Positions 16,352 to 24,978 of a DNA stretch of 64,000 bases are shown here, in pieces. Both the position numbers and the translations under genes were made by a program. Every line of letters begins with the position of its first letter. Positions within the stretch are counted from its first letter, which is position 1. The stretch covers positions 1 through 64,000 of the forward strand of contig JAFEFS010000072.1 in the NCBI GenBank assembly GCA_018240465.1, in the 5' to 3' direction. The notes beneath the pieces were generated by a model. That model had not been told where the DNA came from, made no database searches, and worked only from the letters and a program-made list of their open reading frames with translations. The DNA comes from Pseudomonadota bacterium (GTDB lineage Bacteria; Pseudomonadota; Gammaproteobacteria; Xanthomonadales; Rhodanobacteraceae).

Positions 16352-18625
16352 ATGAACGCCGTCGCCGCCCCGATTCCCGCCCGTCACAAGAACGTCAACC
16401 GCGCCGAAGTCTGCGATGCGAATTTCATCGAGTTCGTACGCGGCTGGAACGGCACGGTCGCGGCGCACGACGCACGCCCTTCGGCGCCGATCACGGCGGA
16501 CAGCCTGTGCACGCGCGAGGATTTCGCACAACTGTTCGATTCGCAGCTGATCAGCCGCCACCTCGACCTGATGGCGCGCGTGCTGCGCGTGAAGAACAAG
16601 GTGTTCTACACGATCGGCTCGTCGGGCCACGAGGGCAACGCGATGGTCGCGCGCCTGACCCGGCATACCGATCCGGCGTTCCTGCACTATCGCAGCGGCG
16701 GCTTCATGGCCGAGCGCTTTCGCAAGCTGCCGGGCATGGACCCGATCATGGATTCGGCGCTGTCGTTCGCGGCCAGCGCGGAGGATCCGGCTTCCGGCGG
16801 TCGCCACAAGGTGTGGGGCTCGAAACCGCTGTGGGTATTGCCGCAGACCTCGACGATCGCCTCGCATCTGCCGAAGGCACTTGGTACCGCCGTCGCGATC
16901 GAGCAGGCGCGTCGCATCGGCCACAAGTTGCCGGTGCCGCAGGATTCGATCGCGATCTGCTCGTTCGGCGATGCTTCGGCAAACCATGCCACTGCGCAGA
17001 CCGCATTCAACGCGGCCGCATGGACGGCGTACCAGAAATTGCCCGCGCCCGTGCTGTTCGTCTGCGAGGACAATGGTATCGGCATTTCGGTGAAAACGCC
17101 GACCGACTGGATCTCGGCGAGCTTCTCGCAGCGTCGCGACCTCGACTACTTCCACGCCGACGGCCTCGACATCGCCGCGGGCTACGAAGGCGTCGCGCGT
17201 GCCGTGCACCACTGCCGCACTACGCGCCGGCCGACTTTCCTGCACCTGCGCACGACGCGGATCATGGGCCATGCCGGCACCGACTTCGAAATCGAATGGC
17301 GCAGCTTCGAGGAACTGATGATGGTCGAAGCGACCGATCCGCTGCTGCGCAGTGCCGCGATCGCGCTCGAAGCCGGCCTGTACACGAAGGAACAGCTGCT
17401 CGCGCGCTATGAAGACTTCCGCGCGAAGTGCTTCGCCGCCGCGGAGCAGGCCGACAGCACGCGCAAGTTGACCTCGCTCGCCGAAGTCGTCGCGCCGCTC
17501 GCGCCGTACACGCCGGACAAGGTAAGCGCCGAGGCGCAGCGCGTCGACTACGAGGCGCTGCGCGTGAAAGTGTTCGGCGGCGCGGACAAGCTGCCGGAGA
17601 AGCTGCCGCCGCGCCACCTTGCGATCCAGATCAACAACGCGCTGCACGACCTGTTCGCGAAGTATCCCGAAGCGTTGCTATTCGGCGAGGACGTCGCGCA
17701 GAAGGGGGGTGTGTACACGGTGACCAAGGGCCTGCACAAGGCGTTCAAGAACGCACGCGTGTTCAACACCCTGCTCGACGAGACGATGATCTTCGGCCTG
17801 GCCCAGGGCTTCGCCAACATGGGCATGCTGCCGGTTCCCGAGATCCAGTACCTGGCCTATTTCCACAACGCCGGCGACCAGATTCGCGGCGAGGCGGCAT
17901 CGTTGCAGTTTTTCTCGAACAACCAATACAGGAACCCGATGCTCGTGCGCATGGCCGGCCTGGGCTACCAGCGCGGCTTCGGCGGGCATTTCCACAACGA
18001 CAACTCGATTGCCGCGCTGCGCGATATTCCCGGCCTCGTCGTCGGCTGCCCGAGCCGTGGCGACGACGCGGCGACGATGCTGCGCACGCTCGCCGCCCTG
18101 GCCAAGGTCGACGGCCGCGTGACGATCTTCCTCGAACCGATCGCACTGTACATGACCAAGGACCTGTACGCGGCCGGCGACGGCGAATGGTCGTTCGCCT
18201 ATCCGCCGCCGGGTCAGGCGATGCCGTTCGGCGAAGGCCGCGTTTACGACGGCAACGCCAGCGACCTGGTCATCTTCACCTACGGCAACGGCGTGACCAT
18301 GAGCCTGCGCGCCGCGCGCGAGATCGAGAAGGCGCAGGGCTGGAAGGTTCGCGTCGTCGACCTGCGCTGGCTGGTGCCGCTCAACGAGGCATACATCGCC
18401 GCGCATGCGAAGTCGGCCAAGCGCATTCTCGTGGTCGACGAAGGCCGTCACAGCGCGGGTGTAGGCGAAGGCGTGATCACTGCCATTGCCGAGGCGGGCT
18501 TCGGTGCGACGCCGTTCAAGCGCGTCGTCGGCGCCGACACCTACACGCCGCTCGCCGGCGCGGCCTTCCTCGTGCTGCCGGCCGAGGCCGACATCGTCGC
18601 CGCGGCACAACAACTTGCGAAATGA
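16352..18625 (+). CDS. Branched-chain 2-oxoacid dehydrogenase E1, fused alpha and beta subunits
   Basis: A 757-residue thiamine-diphosphate enzyme. Residues about 60-390 are the E1 alpha half, with SSGHEGNAMVAR, the TPP/Mg motif CSFGDASANHATAQ near 205 and CEDNGIGIS. Residues about 420-757 are the E1 beta half, with LLFGEDVAQKGGVYTVTKGL and the catalytic His region FHNDNSIAALRDIPG. It decarboxylates 2-oxoisovalerate and related branched 2-oxoacids and loads the acyl group onto lipoyl-E2, feeding branched-chain acyl-CoA and iso/anteiso fatty acid synthesis. E2 and E3 are not in the window. Separate alpha and beta genes are the more usual arrangement. The start at ATG 16352 has no strong ribosome binding site. 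Confidence 0.88.
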   Translation: MNAVAAPIPARHKNVNRAEVCDANFIEFVRGWNGTVAAHDARPSAPITADSLCTREDFAQLFDSQLISRHLDLMARVLRVKNKVFYTIGSSGHEGNAMVARLTRHTDPAFLHYRSGGFMAERFRKLPGMDPIMDSALSFAASAEDPASGGRHKVWGSKPLWVLPQTSTIASHLPKALGTAVAIEQARRIGHKLPVPQDSIAICSFGDASANHATAQTAFNAAAWTAYQKLPAPVLFVCEDNGIGISVKTPTDWISASFSQRRDLDYFHADGLDIAAGYEGVARAVHHCRTTRRPTFLHLRTTRIMGHAGTDFEIEWRSFEELMMVEATDPLLRSAAIALEAGLYTKEQLLARYEDFRAKCFAAAEQADSTRKLTSLAEVVAPLAPYTPDKVSAEAQRVDYEALRVKVFGGADKLPEKLPPRHLAIQINNALHDLFAKYPEALLFGEDVAQKGGVYTVTKGLHKAFKNARVFNTLLDETMIFGLAQGFANMGMLPVPEIQYLAYFHNAGDQIRGEAASLQFFSNNQYRNPMLVRMAGLGYQRGFGGHFHNDNSIAALRDIPGLVVGCPSRGDDAATMLRTLAALAKVDGRVTIFLEPIALYMTKDLYAAGDGEWSFAYPPPGQAMPFGEGRVYDGNASDLVIFTYGNGVTMSLRAAREIEKAQGWKVRVVDLRWLVPLNEAYIAAHAKSAKRILVVDEGRHSAGVGEGVITAIAEAGFGATPFKRVVGADTYTPLAGAAFLVLPAEADIVAAAQQLAK

Positions 18626-18644
18626 GGGCGTGCGCGAGACTTGT

Positions 18645-18665
18645 TGCCGACGAAAGTCGTCGGCA
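18645..18665. terminator. Hairpin between convergent E1 and DUF1501 genes
   Basis: An 8-bp perfect stem TGCCGACG/CGTCGGCA with a 5-nt loop lies in the 100-bp gap between two convergent genes. No T-run follows on either side, so termination activity is uncertain. Confidence 0.35.
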
Positions 18666-18725
18666 TCAGCTATTCGCGGCGGAACGTGCCGCCGTCGAGC
18701 GACCGGCTGACACCTGATTGGCGGC

Positions 18726-20171
18726 TCAGACGAAGCCGAGGTTCTTGACCGAGAAGTTCGTCAGGTTGGGGAAGATCAAGGCGAGGTCGCTGGCGGAGAG
18801 GCCGAACCAGCCCGCCAACGTTGCGGCGTATTGGTCGACGGAGGTGGTCGGGATGATCTGGCCGTAGCCCGCATCGTTCGGGTTGCTCTTGGACAGCGCC
18901 AGGCTCGGCATGGCTGCCGTGCCGGTGTAGCTGGCGTTGTCGCCATAGAATCGCCCGCCCGCCACGGCGCCGCCGACGACGAGATGGTGCGAACCCCACC
19001 CGTGGTCGGTGCCGTCATCGTTGCACGACAGCGTGCGGCCGAAATCGGATGCGGTGAATGCCGTCGCTTTCGAGGCGAGGCCGGCACTGTTCAGGGCCCG
19101 GTAGAAGCCGGCCATCGATCGCGACAGTGTGCCGAGCAGCACCGGTTGTATCGGCAACTGCCGGTCGTGCGTGTCGAAGCCGCCGGTCGAGACAAAAAAC
19201 ACCTGGCGTTTCTGGCCGGTGTAGCCGGCAACGCCGTTGTTCGCTGCCCAGATCAGCTTGGCCACGGTCGAAAGCTGGCGATCCACGTCGGAGCTGCTGA
19301 TGTTCGGGAAGAAGCTGTCGAATTTGGGCATGCCGGTCGCGTTGATCGCGGCGTTGATCTGCGCGGCGGTGTTGACCGAATGGTTGATCTGGTTCGCATA
19401 TGTGCGCTCGAGCGCGTTGGCCTGGGTGCCCGCGGCACGCAACGCATCGAACACGCTTTTTAAGTTGTTCGGATTGGTGTCCCATGAATCGGGGATGTCG
19501 ATCGTTGCCGCATCGCCCGCGTTCATGATGTAGTTGTTGCCGCTGTCGCCGCGGATGAAGGCGTCTTCGCCGGCCAGCGAGTTGAGCATCGGCAGCGTCG
19601 ATGTGTTCGCGCTGGCGATGAGATCGCAAATGCGGCCGCCCCAGCCGGTGATCGGAGCGTTGCTCGGCGGCGAAGATTGCCAGTACGCCTGCTGGTCATT
19701 GTGCGAGAACAACTGCGGCGGCAGGGCGGCCGTGCCGTTCTGGTACTGCGATTTGGTCACCGGCTGTACCAGTGTGCCGACGTTGGCGACGATCGCCACC
19801 GGGCTCGACGCCTGGTTGAACAGGGTCTGCAGGTCGGTCATTGCCGGATGGAATCCGTATGTGCCGCCGTCACCGGGCGAACCGGCGCCCGAGCCTGGCG
19901 CATTGAGGGCCAGCAGCGTGTTCTGGGCAAGTGCGACTTTTGGCCGCACCGTCTGGTATTGGGCGTAGTGCGCGTTGTCGGTAGGCACGACCATGTTGAA
20001 TGCGTCGTTGCCGCCGTAGAGGAATATGCAGACCAGCGCCTTGTAGTCGCTGAAGGAATAGCCGCCTGCCGCGGCGTGCACGAGCTGCAGATTGCCGAGT
20101 GCGGAATATACGCTCGCGCCAAGTGCGGCGTGCGCGGTCTTGCAAAGGAATTTGCGCCGATCGAAATTCAT
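18726..20171 (-). CDS. DUF1501 domain-containing protein, Tat-exported
   Basis: A 481-residue protein with a twin-arginine start (MNFDRRKFLCKTAHAALGAS) pointing to folded export through Tat. The body has the DUF1501 sulfatase-like features: ICIFLYGGNDAFNMVVP-type N-terminus (VCIFLYGGNDAFN), then VFFVSTGGFDTHDRQLP, SDFGRTLSCNDDGTDHGWG and HHLVVGGAVAGG, with Asp/His clusters fit to bind metal. Function is not established; relatives are distant from alkaline phosphatase/sulfatase enzymes. It lies 7 bp after the DUF1800 gene, a pairing seen repeatedly in other proteobacteria and planctomycetes, so the two products probably work together in the periplasm. Confidence 0.9.
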   Translation of the reverse strand: MNFDRRKFLCKTAHAALGASVYSALGNLQLVHAAAGGYSFSDYKALVCIFLYGGNDAFNMVVPTDNAHYAQYQTVRPKVALAQNTLLALNAPGSGAGSPGDGGTYGFHPAMTDLQTLFNQASSPVAIVANVGTLVQPVTKSQYQNGTAALPPQLFSHNDQQAYWQSSPPSNAPITGWGGRICDLIASANTSTLPMLNSLAGEDAFIRGDSGNNYIMNAGDAATIDIPDSWDTNPNNLKSVFDALRAAGTQANALERTYANQINHSVNTAAQINAAINATGMPKFDSFFPNISSSDVDRQLSTVAKLIWAANNGVAGYTGQKRQVFFVSTGGFDTHDRQLPIQPVLLGTLSRSMAGFYRALNSAGLASKATAFTASDFGRTLSCNDDGTDHGWGSHHLVVGGAVAGGRFYGDNASYTGTAAMPSLALSKSNPNDAGYGQIIPTTSVDQYAATLAGWFGLSASDLALIFPNLTNFSVKNLGFV

Positions 20172-20178
20172 GTTGCGC

Positions 20179-22092
20179 TCACTTCTGGATCGCGTATTCG
20201 GGGGAGGTGAAGATCAGGTACAGCGCGCGCTGGATGCGGGCGATGCGCCAATCCTGGGTGCTGCTTCCCCAGTAGTGATCGATGCGGTTGAGGTAGTTGA
20301 GCAACGTCGTCCGCATGTACGTGGACATCTGCCCGCCCATGAAACGAACGTTGTAGGCATCGACGAGGCGGTCGGCGGGATCGGCAGGGCCGCCCTGTCC
20401 GCTGCCGGCCAGAGCGAGGTCGCGCAGGTGGTCGATCGCGACGTTGCCGTAGTCGTCGTTGCTGTTGCAGGTGTCGCGGATGTCCAGCCACATCGCGCGC
20501 GGCAGCACGTCGTTGGTGACGTCTGCGATCTGCGAGTCGGTCGTTATCTGGAACTCTGGGCCGAACAGGTTTTTCAGCACCATCTCGCCGGGCGGGACGA
20601 AATTCGGGCGGAAAAAATTGAACACCGAGTTCGCATACATCACGCGCTGGTTGAACAGGTAGTCGGTGGACCAGGCCGAGTACCAGCCGGCGTAGCGATA
20701 GGGCTGCGAGGAATAGTGCTCGGTATAGACGCTGCCGTTGCTGCGCGTCACCACCTTGTTGTGTCCGCAGCGATGCTGCGCACCCATCGCGCGCCAGATA
20801 TGCGCCATGCGCAGCAGGGGTTCGCGCAGCTTGCCGAAGCTGTCCGGGGAGTTCTTCGCCCCATTGCGCGCCTCGTCATCGAGCACGATCGCGCTGATCA
20901 CGGCCTTCAGGTCGCCGCGTACGCCGTGGCCGTTGTCGTTAAACACCGCCGCAACGCGCTGCACGTATCCGGGCGAGGGGTTGCTCGTGACCAGGCGCTG
21001 GATCAACTGTCTGCCGATGAACGGGCCGACATTCGGATGATTGAAGATGTTGTCGAGAGCGAACTTTAGATCGCTTTGCGGCGTGCCGCCATCGACGAGC
21101 AGGCCGCCGTTTACTGCTCCGGGGTAGCTCAGGAGTTGCTTGCCCGACAGATCATCAGGCGTTCGCGTGCCGTTGTCGTGATAGTTCGCGAACGCGACCA
21201 TCGGTTGCTGCATGTTGGCGCCGGTGGTCCAGTTGACGTCGCAGTCGCTGAAGTTGTTGTGCGCGGCGGGATTGCAATCGGCCCAGTTCCAGCCGGTGAA
21301 TACATGCGCGAATGCCTTGACCGTATTCTGCGTGTAGGTCGGTATCGGCTGGCCGCCGGAAAGCTGCGGCGAACCGTCCTGGTTCAGCAGCACGAGGCCG
21401 ACGGTGAACAGCTGATTCACCTCGCGGGCGTAATTTTCGTCGGGATGGATGTTCTTGGTCGAGTCCGTGCGCTGATTGCTGAGCATGTTCAGGTACACGC
21501 CCATCGCCGGACTCAGGGTGACGTCCTCGAGCAGTTGGCGGAAGTTGCCGAACGCGTCGTTGACGAGGACATCGTAGTAGTACGCCTGGCCGTTCGGAAA
21601 TTGATCGATCAGCGTGGTCTTGGTCGAAACGACGAAGATTTCCGACAGCGCGAACGCCACGCGCTGGCGCAATTGGTCGCGGTGGATCAGCGTGTTGTTG
21701 CCCGGGTCGGGTCCGCCAAGTGCACCGAGCCACCAGGCTTCGACCACGTGATTGGTTTCAAGGTCTTCGCCGAGGGTGCCCTTGACCCAGCCCAGGTAGT
21801 CGAGCATGCGCGTCGGCGGTGCCGCGAATTGATCGTCCAGCCATGACAGGTAGCCGAGCTTGACCAAGCGCTGGATATCCGCGTCGGTGGGCCCGAATGT
21901 AGTCTGGGCGAGGAAGCGCGAGGCCTCGGCCGGAGTGCCGGAGATCCAAGGTTTGATCAAGAACAACGAGTCTGGTTGGTAGGTCTTGCCCGCGGCATGC
22001 GCCGTGCCCAGGAAGAACGTGGCAGCAGCAAGTGGCAGCGCCACCCCGCGCCACCAGCGCGGTGCAAAGCGAACGGTTTTCGACATGGACAT
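20179..22092 (-). CDS. DUF1800 domain-containing exported protein
   Basis: A 637-residue protein with a Sec signal peptide (GVALPLAAATFFLGTAHA). The DUF1800 core is clear: ASRFLAQTTFGPTDADIQRL near residue 60, LLEDVTLSPAMGVYLNML near 190, HPDENYAREVNQLFTVGL near 215, and FVGFKLIQ-like FIGRQLIQRLVTSNPSPGYV near 365. The biochemical role of the family is unknown. It is the first gene of a two-gene transcript with DUF1501, with its promoter in the 94-bp gap upstream of 22092, which separates it from serA on the same strand. Confidence 0.9.
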   Translation of the reverse strand: MSMSKTVRFAPRWWRGVALPLAAATFFLGTAHAAGKTYQPDSLFLIKPWISGTPAEASRFLAQTTFGPTDADIQRLVKLGYLSWLDDQFAAPPTRMLDYLGWVKGTLGEDLETNHVVEAWWLGALGGPDPGNNTLIHRDQLRQRVAFALSEIFVVSTKTTLIDQFPNGQAYYYDVLVNDAFGNFRQLLEDVTLSPAMGVYLNMLSNQRTDSTKNIHPDENYAREVNQLFTVGLVLLNQDGSPQLSGGQPIPTYTQNTVKAFAHVFTGWNWADCNPAAHNNFSDCDVNWTTGANMQQPMVAFANYHDNGTRTPDDLSGKQLLSYPGAVNGGLLVDGGTPQSDLKFALDNIFNHPNVGPFIGRQLIQRLVTSNPSPGYVQRVAAVFNDNGHGVRGDLKAVISAIVLDDEARNGAKNSPDSFGKLREPLLRMAHIWRAMGAQHRCGHNKVVTRSNGSVYTEHYSSQPYRYAGWYSAWSTDYLFNQRVMYANSVFNFFRPNFVPPGEMVLKNLFGPEFQITTDSQIADVTNDVLPRAMWLDIRDTCNSNDDYGNVAIDHLRDLALAGSGQGGPADPADRLVDAYNVRFMGGQMSTYMRTTLLNYLNRIDHYWGSSTQDWRIARIQRALYLIFTSPEYAIQK

Positions 22093-22186
22093 TTTTCCCC
22101 GGCCAATTGCCCGAATCTAGCCGAAGCCGAACTGCCGAACTGTGCGCAAGTATGCTTTTTCCGCCCAGGGTCGGCGAGTCCGGGGG

Positions 22187-23422
22187 TCAGTACAGGACGC
22201 GCATGCGCAAGGTTCCGGGAATGGCCGCGAGAGCAACCTTGAGCTTGTTCGCCTCGGCCGCGGTGGTCGACACGTCGATGACGACATAGCCGAGTGACGC
22301 GTCGGTCTGCAGGTACTGGGCGTCGATGTTGATGCCTTCGCGGGAGAAGACATCGTTGATGCGCGAGAGGATGCCGGGCGTGTTGCGATGGATGTGCAGC
22401 AGGCGCTGGCTTTTCGGATGCTCGGGCAGCGAGACTTCAGGAAAGTTCACCGCCGACAGCGTCGAGCCGTTGTCGCTGTAGCGCACGAGCTTGGCCGCGA
22501 CCTCGATGCCGATGTTGTCCTGCGCTTCGAGCGTCGAGCCGCCGATGTGCGGAGTCAGGATCACGTTGTCGCGACCGCGCAACGGCGAAAGGAATTCGTC
22601 GTCGTTGCCCTTCGGCTCGACCGGAAACACGTCGATCGCGGCGCCGGCAATGTGGCCGGAGTCGAGTGCTGCGGCGAGCGCCTCGATGTCGACCACGGTG
22701 CCGCGCGCGGCATTGATCAGCAGCGCGCCGGACTTCATCTTGGCCAGCTCCGCAGCGCCGATCATCCACTTCGTCGCCGGCGTTTCCGGTACGTGCAGGG
22801 TGACCACGTCGGCGCGCGCGAACAGGTCGTCAAGGCCCTGCGCCGCGCGCGCGTTGCCGAGAGCGAGCTTAGTTTCGATGTCGTGGTAGATGACGTGCAT
22901 GCCCAACGATTCGGCAAGTACGCCGATCTGCGTGCCTATGTGGCCATAGCCGATCACGCCCAGTGTCTTGCCGCGCACCTCGACGCTGCCGAGCGCCGAT
23001 TTCGACCAGCCGCCGCGATGGCATTGCGCATTCTTCTGCGGAATCCCGCGCGCAAGCATGATCGCCTCGGCGATGACCAGTTCGGCCACGCTGCGCGTAT
23101 TCGAGTACGGCGCATTGAAAACCGGGATGCCGAGTGTTTCCGCCGCGTCGGTGTCGACCTGGTTCGTTCCGATGCAGAAGCAGCCGACGGCGATAAGCTT
23201 TTTTGCCTGGGCGAACACGTCCGCGGTCAGGTTGGTGCGCGAGCGGATGCCGATGATGTGCGCGTCGGCGATCGACTTCTTCAGCTCGTCGACCGGAATC
23301 GACTTCTTGTGGAATTCGACGTTGGTGTATCCGGCCGCCTTGAATGCATCGAGCGCGGTCTGGCTGACGCCTTCGAGCAGGAGCACCTTGATGTCTTGCT
23401 TGGGGAACGAGGTCTTGGTCAT
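22187..23422 (-). CDS. serA: D-3-phosphoglycerate dehydrogenase with C-terminal ACT domain
   Basis: A 411-residue enzyme, the length of the E. coli type. The substrate domain starts VLLLEGVSQTALDAFKAAGY. The NAD fold shows GVIGYGHIGTQIGVLAESLG near residue 155, catalytic Arg in LINAARGTVVD, and His in PHIGGSTLEAQ. The last 80 residues (LLHIHRNTPGILSRINDVF) form the ACT domain that binds L-serine for feedback inhibition. It catalyses the first step of serine synthesis and in related enzymes also reduces 2-oxoglutarate to D-2-hydroxyglutarate. It is divergent from an FAD dehydrogenase 123 bp away that likely removes that product. Confidence 0.95.
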   Translation of the reverse strand: MTKTSFPKQDIKVLLLEGVSQTALDAFKAAGYTNVEFHKKSIPVDELKKSIADAHIIGIRSRTNLTADVFAQAKKLIAVGCFCIGTNQVDTDAAETLGIPVFNAPYSNTRSVAELVIAEAIMLARGIPQKNAQCHRGGWSKSALGSVEVRGKTLGVIGYGHIGTQIGVLAESLGMHVIYHDIETKLALGNARAAQGLDDLFARADVVTLHVPETPATKWMIGAAELAKMKSGALLINAARGTVVDIEALAAALDSGHIAGAAIDVFPVEPKGNDDEFLSPLRGRDNVILTPHIGGSTLEAQDNIGIEVAAKLVRYSDNGSTLSAVNFPEVSLPEHPKSQRLLHIHRNTPGILSRINDVFSREGINIDAQYLQTDASLGYVVIDVSTTAAEANKLKVALAAIPGTLRMRVLY

Positions 23423-23545
23423 GGATGGCGGTCAGGTCGGGGGGCTGGCGGAGTGGGCAACTATGCCAGAAATCCCACGTCCGTGTTGCGCTGCGGCACG
23501 GCCGTTCCACCCTTGCTAGAATGGGCCGACACTACGGGAAACGGC

Positions 23546-24961
23546 ATGATGGGCAACAGCGGCGGCGCCGAGGCGTCCACAGCAGATTCACTGGGCGAGC
23601 TGAGTTGCCTGCTGCCGGCTCTTCGGCTGCTGACGGCCAGTGCCGACCTGGAACACTACGGCCGTGACTGGACGCGGCGCTGGACGCCCGCGCCGCTCGC
23701 GATCGCGTTGCCGGCGTCGATTCAAGAGGTGCGCGAGATCGCGCGCTGGGCGAGCGAACACCGGATCGCGCTCGTGCCGTCGGGCGGACGCACGGGCCTG
23801 TCGGGGGGTGCGGTTGCCGCCAGCGGCGAGATCGTCGTCAGCTTCGAACGCATGAACCGCGTGCTCGATTTCAACCTGGTCGACCGCACCCTGACGGTGC
23901 AACCCGGCATCGCCCTCGAAGCGGTGCACAAGGCAGCCGCGGAGCACGGCCTGATCTATCCGGTCGATTTCGCCGCGCGCGGCTCGTGCTCGATCGGCGG
24001 CAACATTTCCACGAACGCGGGTGGCATCCGCGTCATCCGATATGGCAATACGCGCGAGTGGATCGCGGGGCTGAAGCTAGTCACCGCGAGCGGCGATCTG
24101 CTCGAATTGAATCGCGGGTTGATCAAGAATTCGTCGGGCTACGACCTGCGCCAGCTCGTGATCGGCGCTGAGGGCACGCTCGGCTTCGTGGTCGAGGCGA
24201 CACTGCGCCTGACCGATCCACCGCCGGCTTCGCAAGTGATGCTGTTCGCGGTGCCTGAAATGGCCTCGCTGATGCGCGTGTTCGCGGCGTGCCGCGCGCG
24301 CCTGAAGCTTTCGGCATTCGAGTTCTTCACCGATCGCGCCTTGCATCATGTACTCGTGCATGGCGCACAAAAGCCGTTCGACGAGGTTTCGCCTTACTAC
24401 GTCGTCACCGAATTCGACGCTGCCGACGACATGCAGCAGCAGGCGGCGCTGGATGTGTTCGAGCAGTGTCTCAACGACGGCCTCGTCAACGACGGCGTGT
24501 TGAGTCAGAGCGAGGCGCAGGCGGCTGCGCTGTGGCGCCTGCGCGAAGGCATCACCGAAAGCCTTGCGTCATACAAGCCGTACAAGAACGACATCTCTGT
24601 GCGCATTTCGTCGGTGCCGGCGTTTCTTGACGAGATGCAGGCGTTGCTCGCGCGTGAGTATCCCCATTTCGACGTGGTCTGGTTCGGCCATATCGGCGAC
24701 GGCAACCTGCACATCAATGTGCTCAAGCCGACCGAACTGGGCGACGCCGATTTCGTCGCGCAGTGCGAGCGCGTGACCAGACTGCTCAGTGAAGTGCTCG
24801 TGCGCCACGGGGGCAGCATTTCCGCCGAACATGGCATCGGCCTGGTCAAGAAACAGTATCTGGCCGGCACGCGCAGCGCCGAGGACATTGCGCTGATGCG
24901 CGGCGTGCGTCAGGTGTTCGATCCGCAGGGATTGATGAATCCGGGCAAGCTCTTCGATTGA
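23546..24961 (+). CDS. FAD-linked oxidoreductase, probable D-2-hydroxyglutarate dehydrogenase
   Basis: A 471-residue VAO-type flavoenzyme. The N-terminal FAD_binding_4 domain has VPSGGRTGLSGGAVAASGE and GGNISTNAGGIRVIRYG. The C-terminal FAD-oxidase domain has the metal-binding GHIGDGNLHINV and EHGIGLVKKQYL. The family includes D-lactate, glycolate and D-2-hydroxyglutarate dehydrogenases. Divergent placement with serA favours D-2-hydroxyglutarate oxidation to 2-oxoglutarate, which drives the SerA reaction. ATG 23546 (followed by a second ATG) is chosen; the frame is open far upstream through the antisense of serA, which is not coding. A TAGAAT -10-like box lies at 23517. Confidence 0.85.
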   Translation: MMGNSGGAEASTADSLGELSCLLPALRLLTASADLEHYGRDWTRRWTPAPLAIALPASIQEVREIARWASEHRIALVPSGGRTGLSGGAVAASGEIVVSFERMNRVLDFNLVDRTLTVQPGIALEAVHKAAAEHGLIYPVDFAARGSCSIGGNISTNAGGIRVIRYGNTREWIAGLKLVTASGDLLELNRGLIKNSSGYDLRQLVIGAEGTLGFVVEATLRLTDPPPASQVMLFAVPEMASLMRVFAACRARLKLSAFEFFTDRALHHVLVHGAQKPFDEVSPYYVVTEFDAADDMQQQAALDVFEQCLNDGLVNDGVLSQSEAQAAALWRLREGITESLASYKPYKNDISVRISSVPAFLDEMQALLAREYPHFDVVWFGHIGDGNLHINVLKPTELGDADFVAQCERVTRLLSEVLVRHGGSISAEHGIGLVKKQYLAGTRSAEDIALMRGVRQVFDPQGLMNPGKLFD

Positions 24962-24978
24962 GCCTGCGCCGGAGCGAT

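Noticed and set aside
14996..17647. Minus-strand frame of 883 codons opposite the secreted protein and E1
   Set aside because: It is a GC-driven shadow with Arg-rich, motif-free translation.
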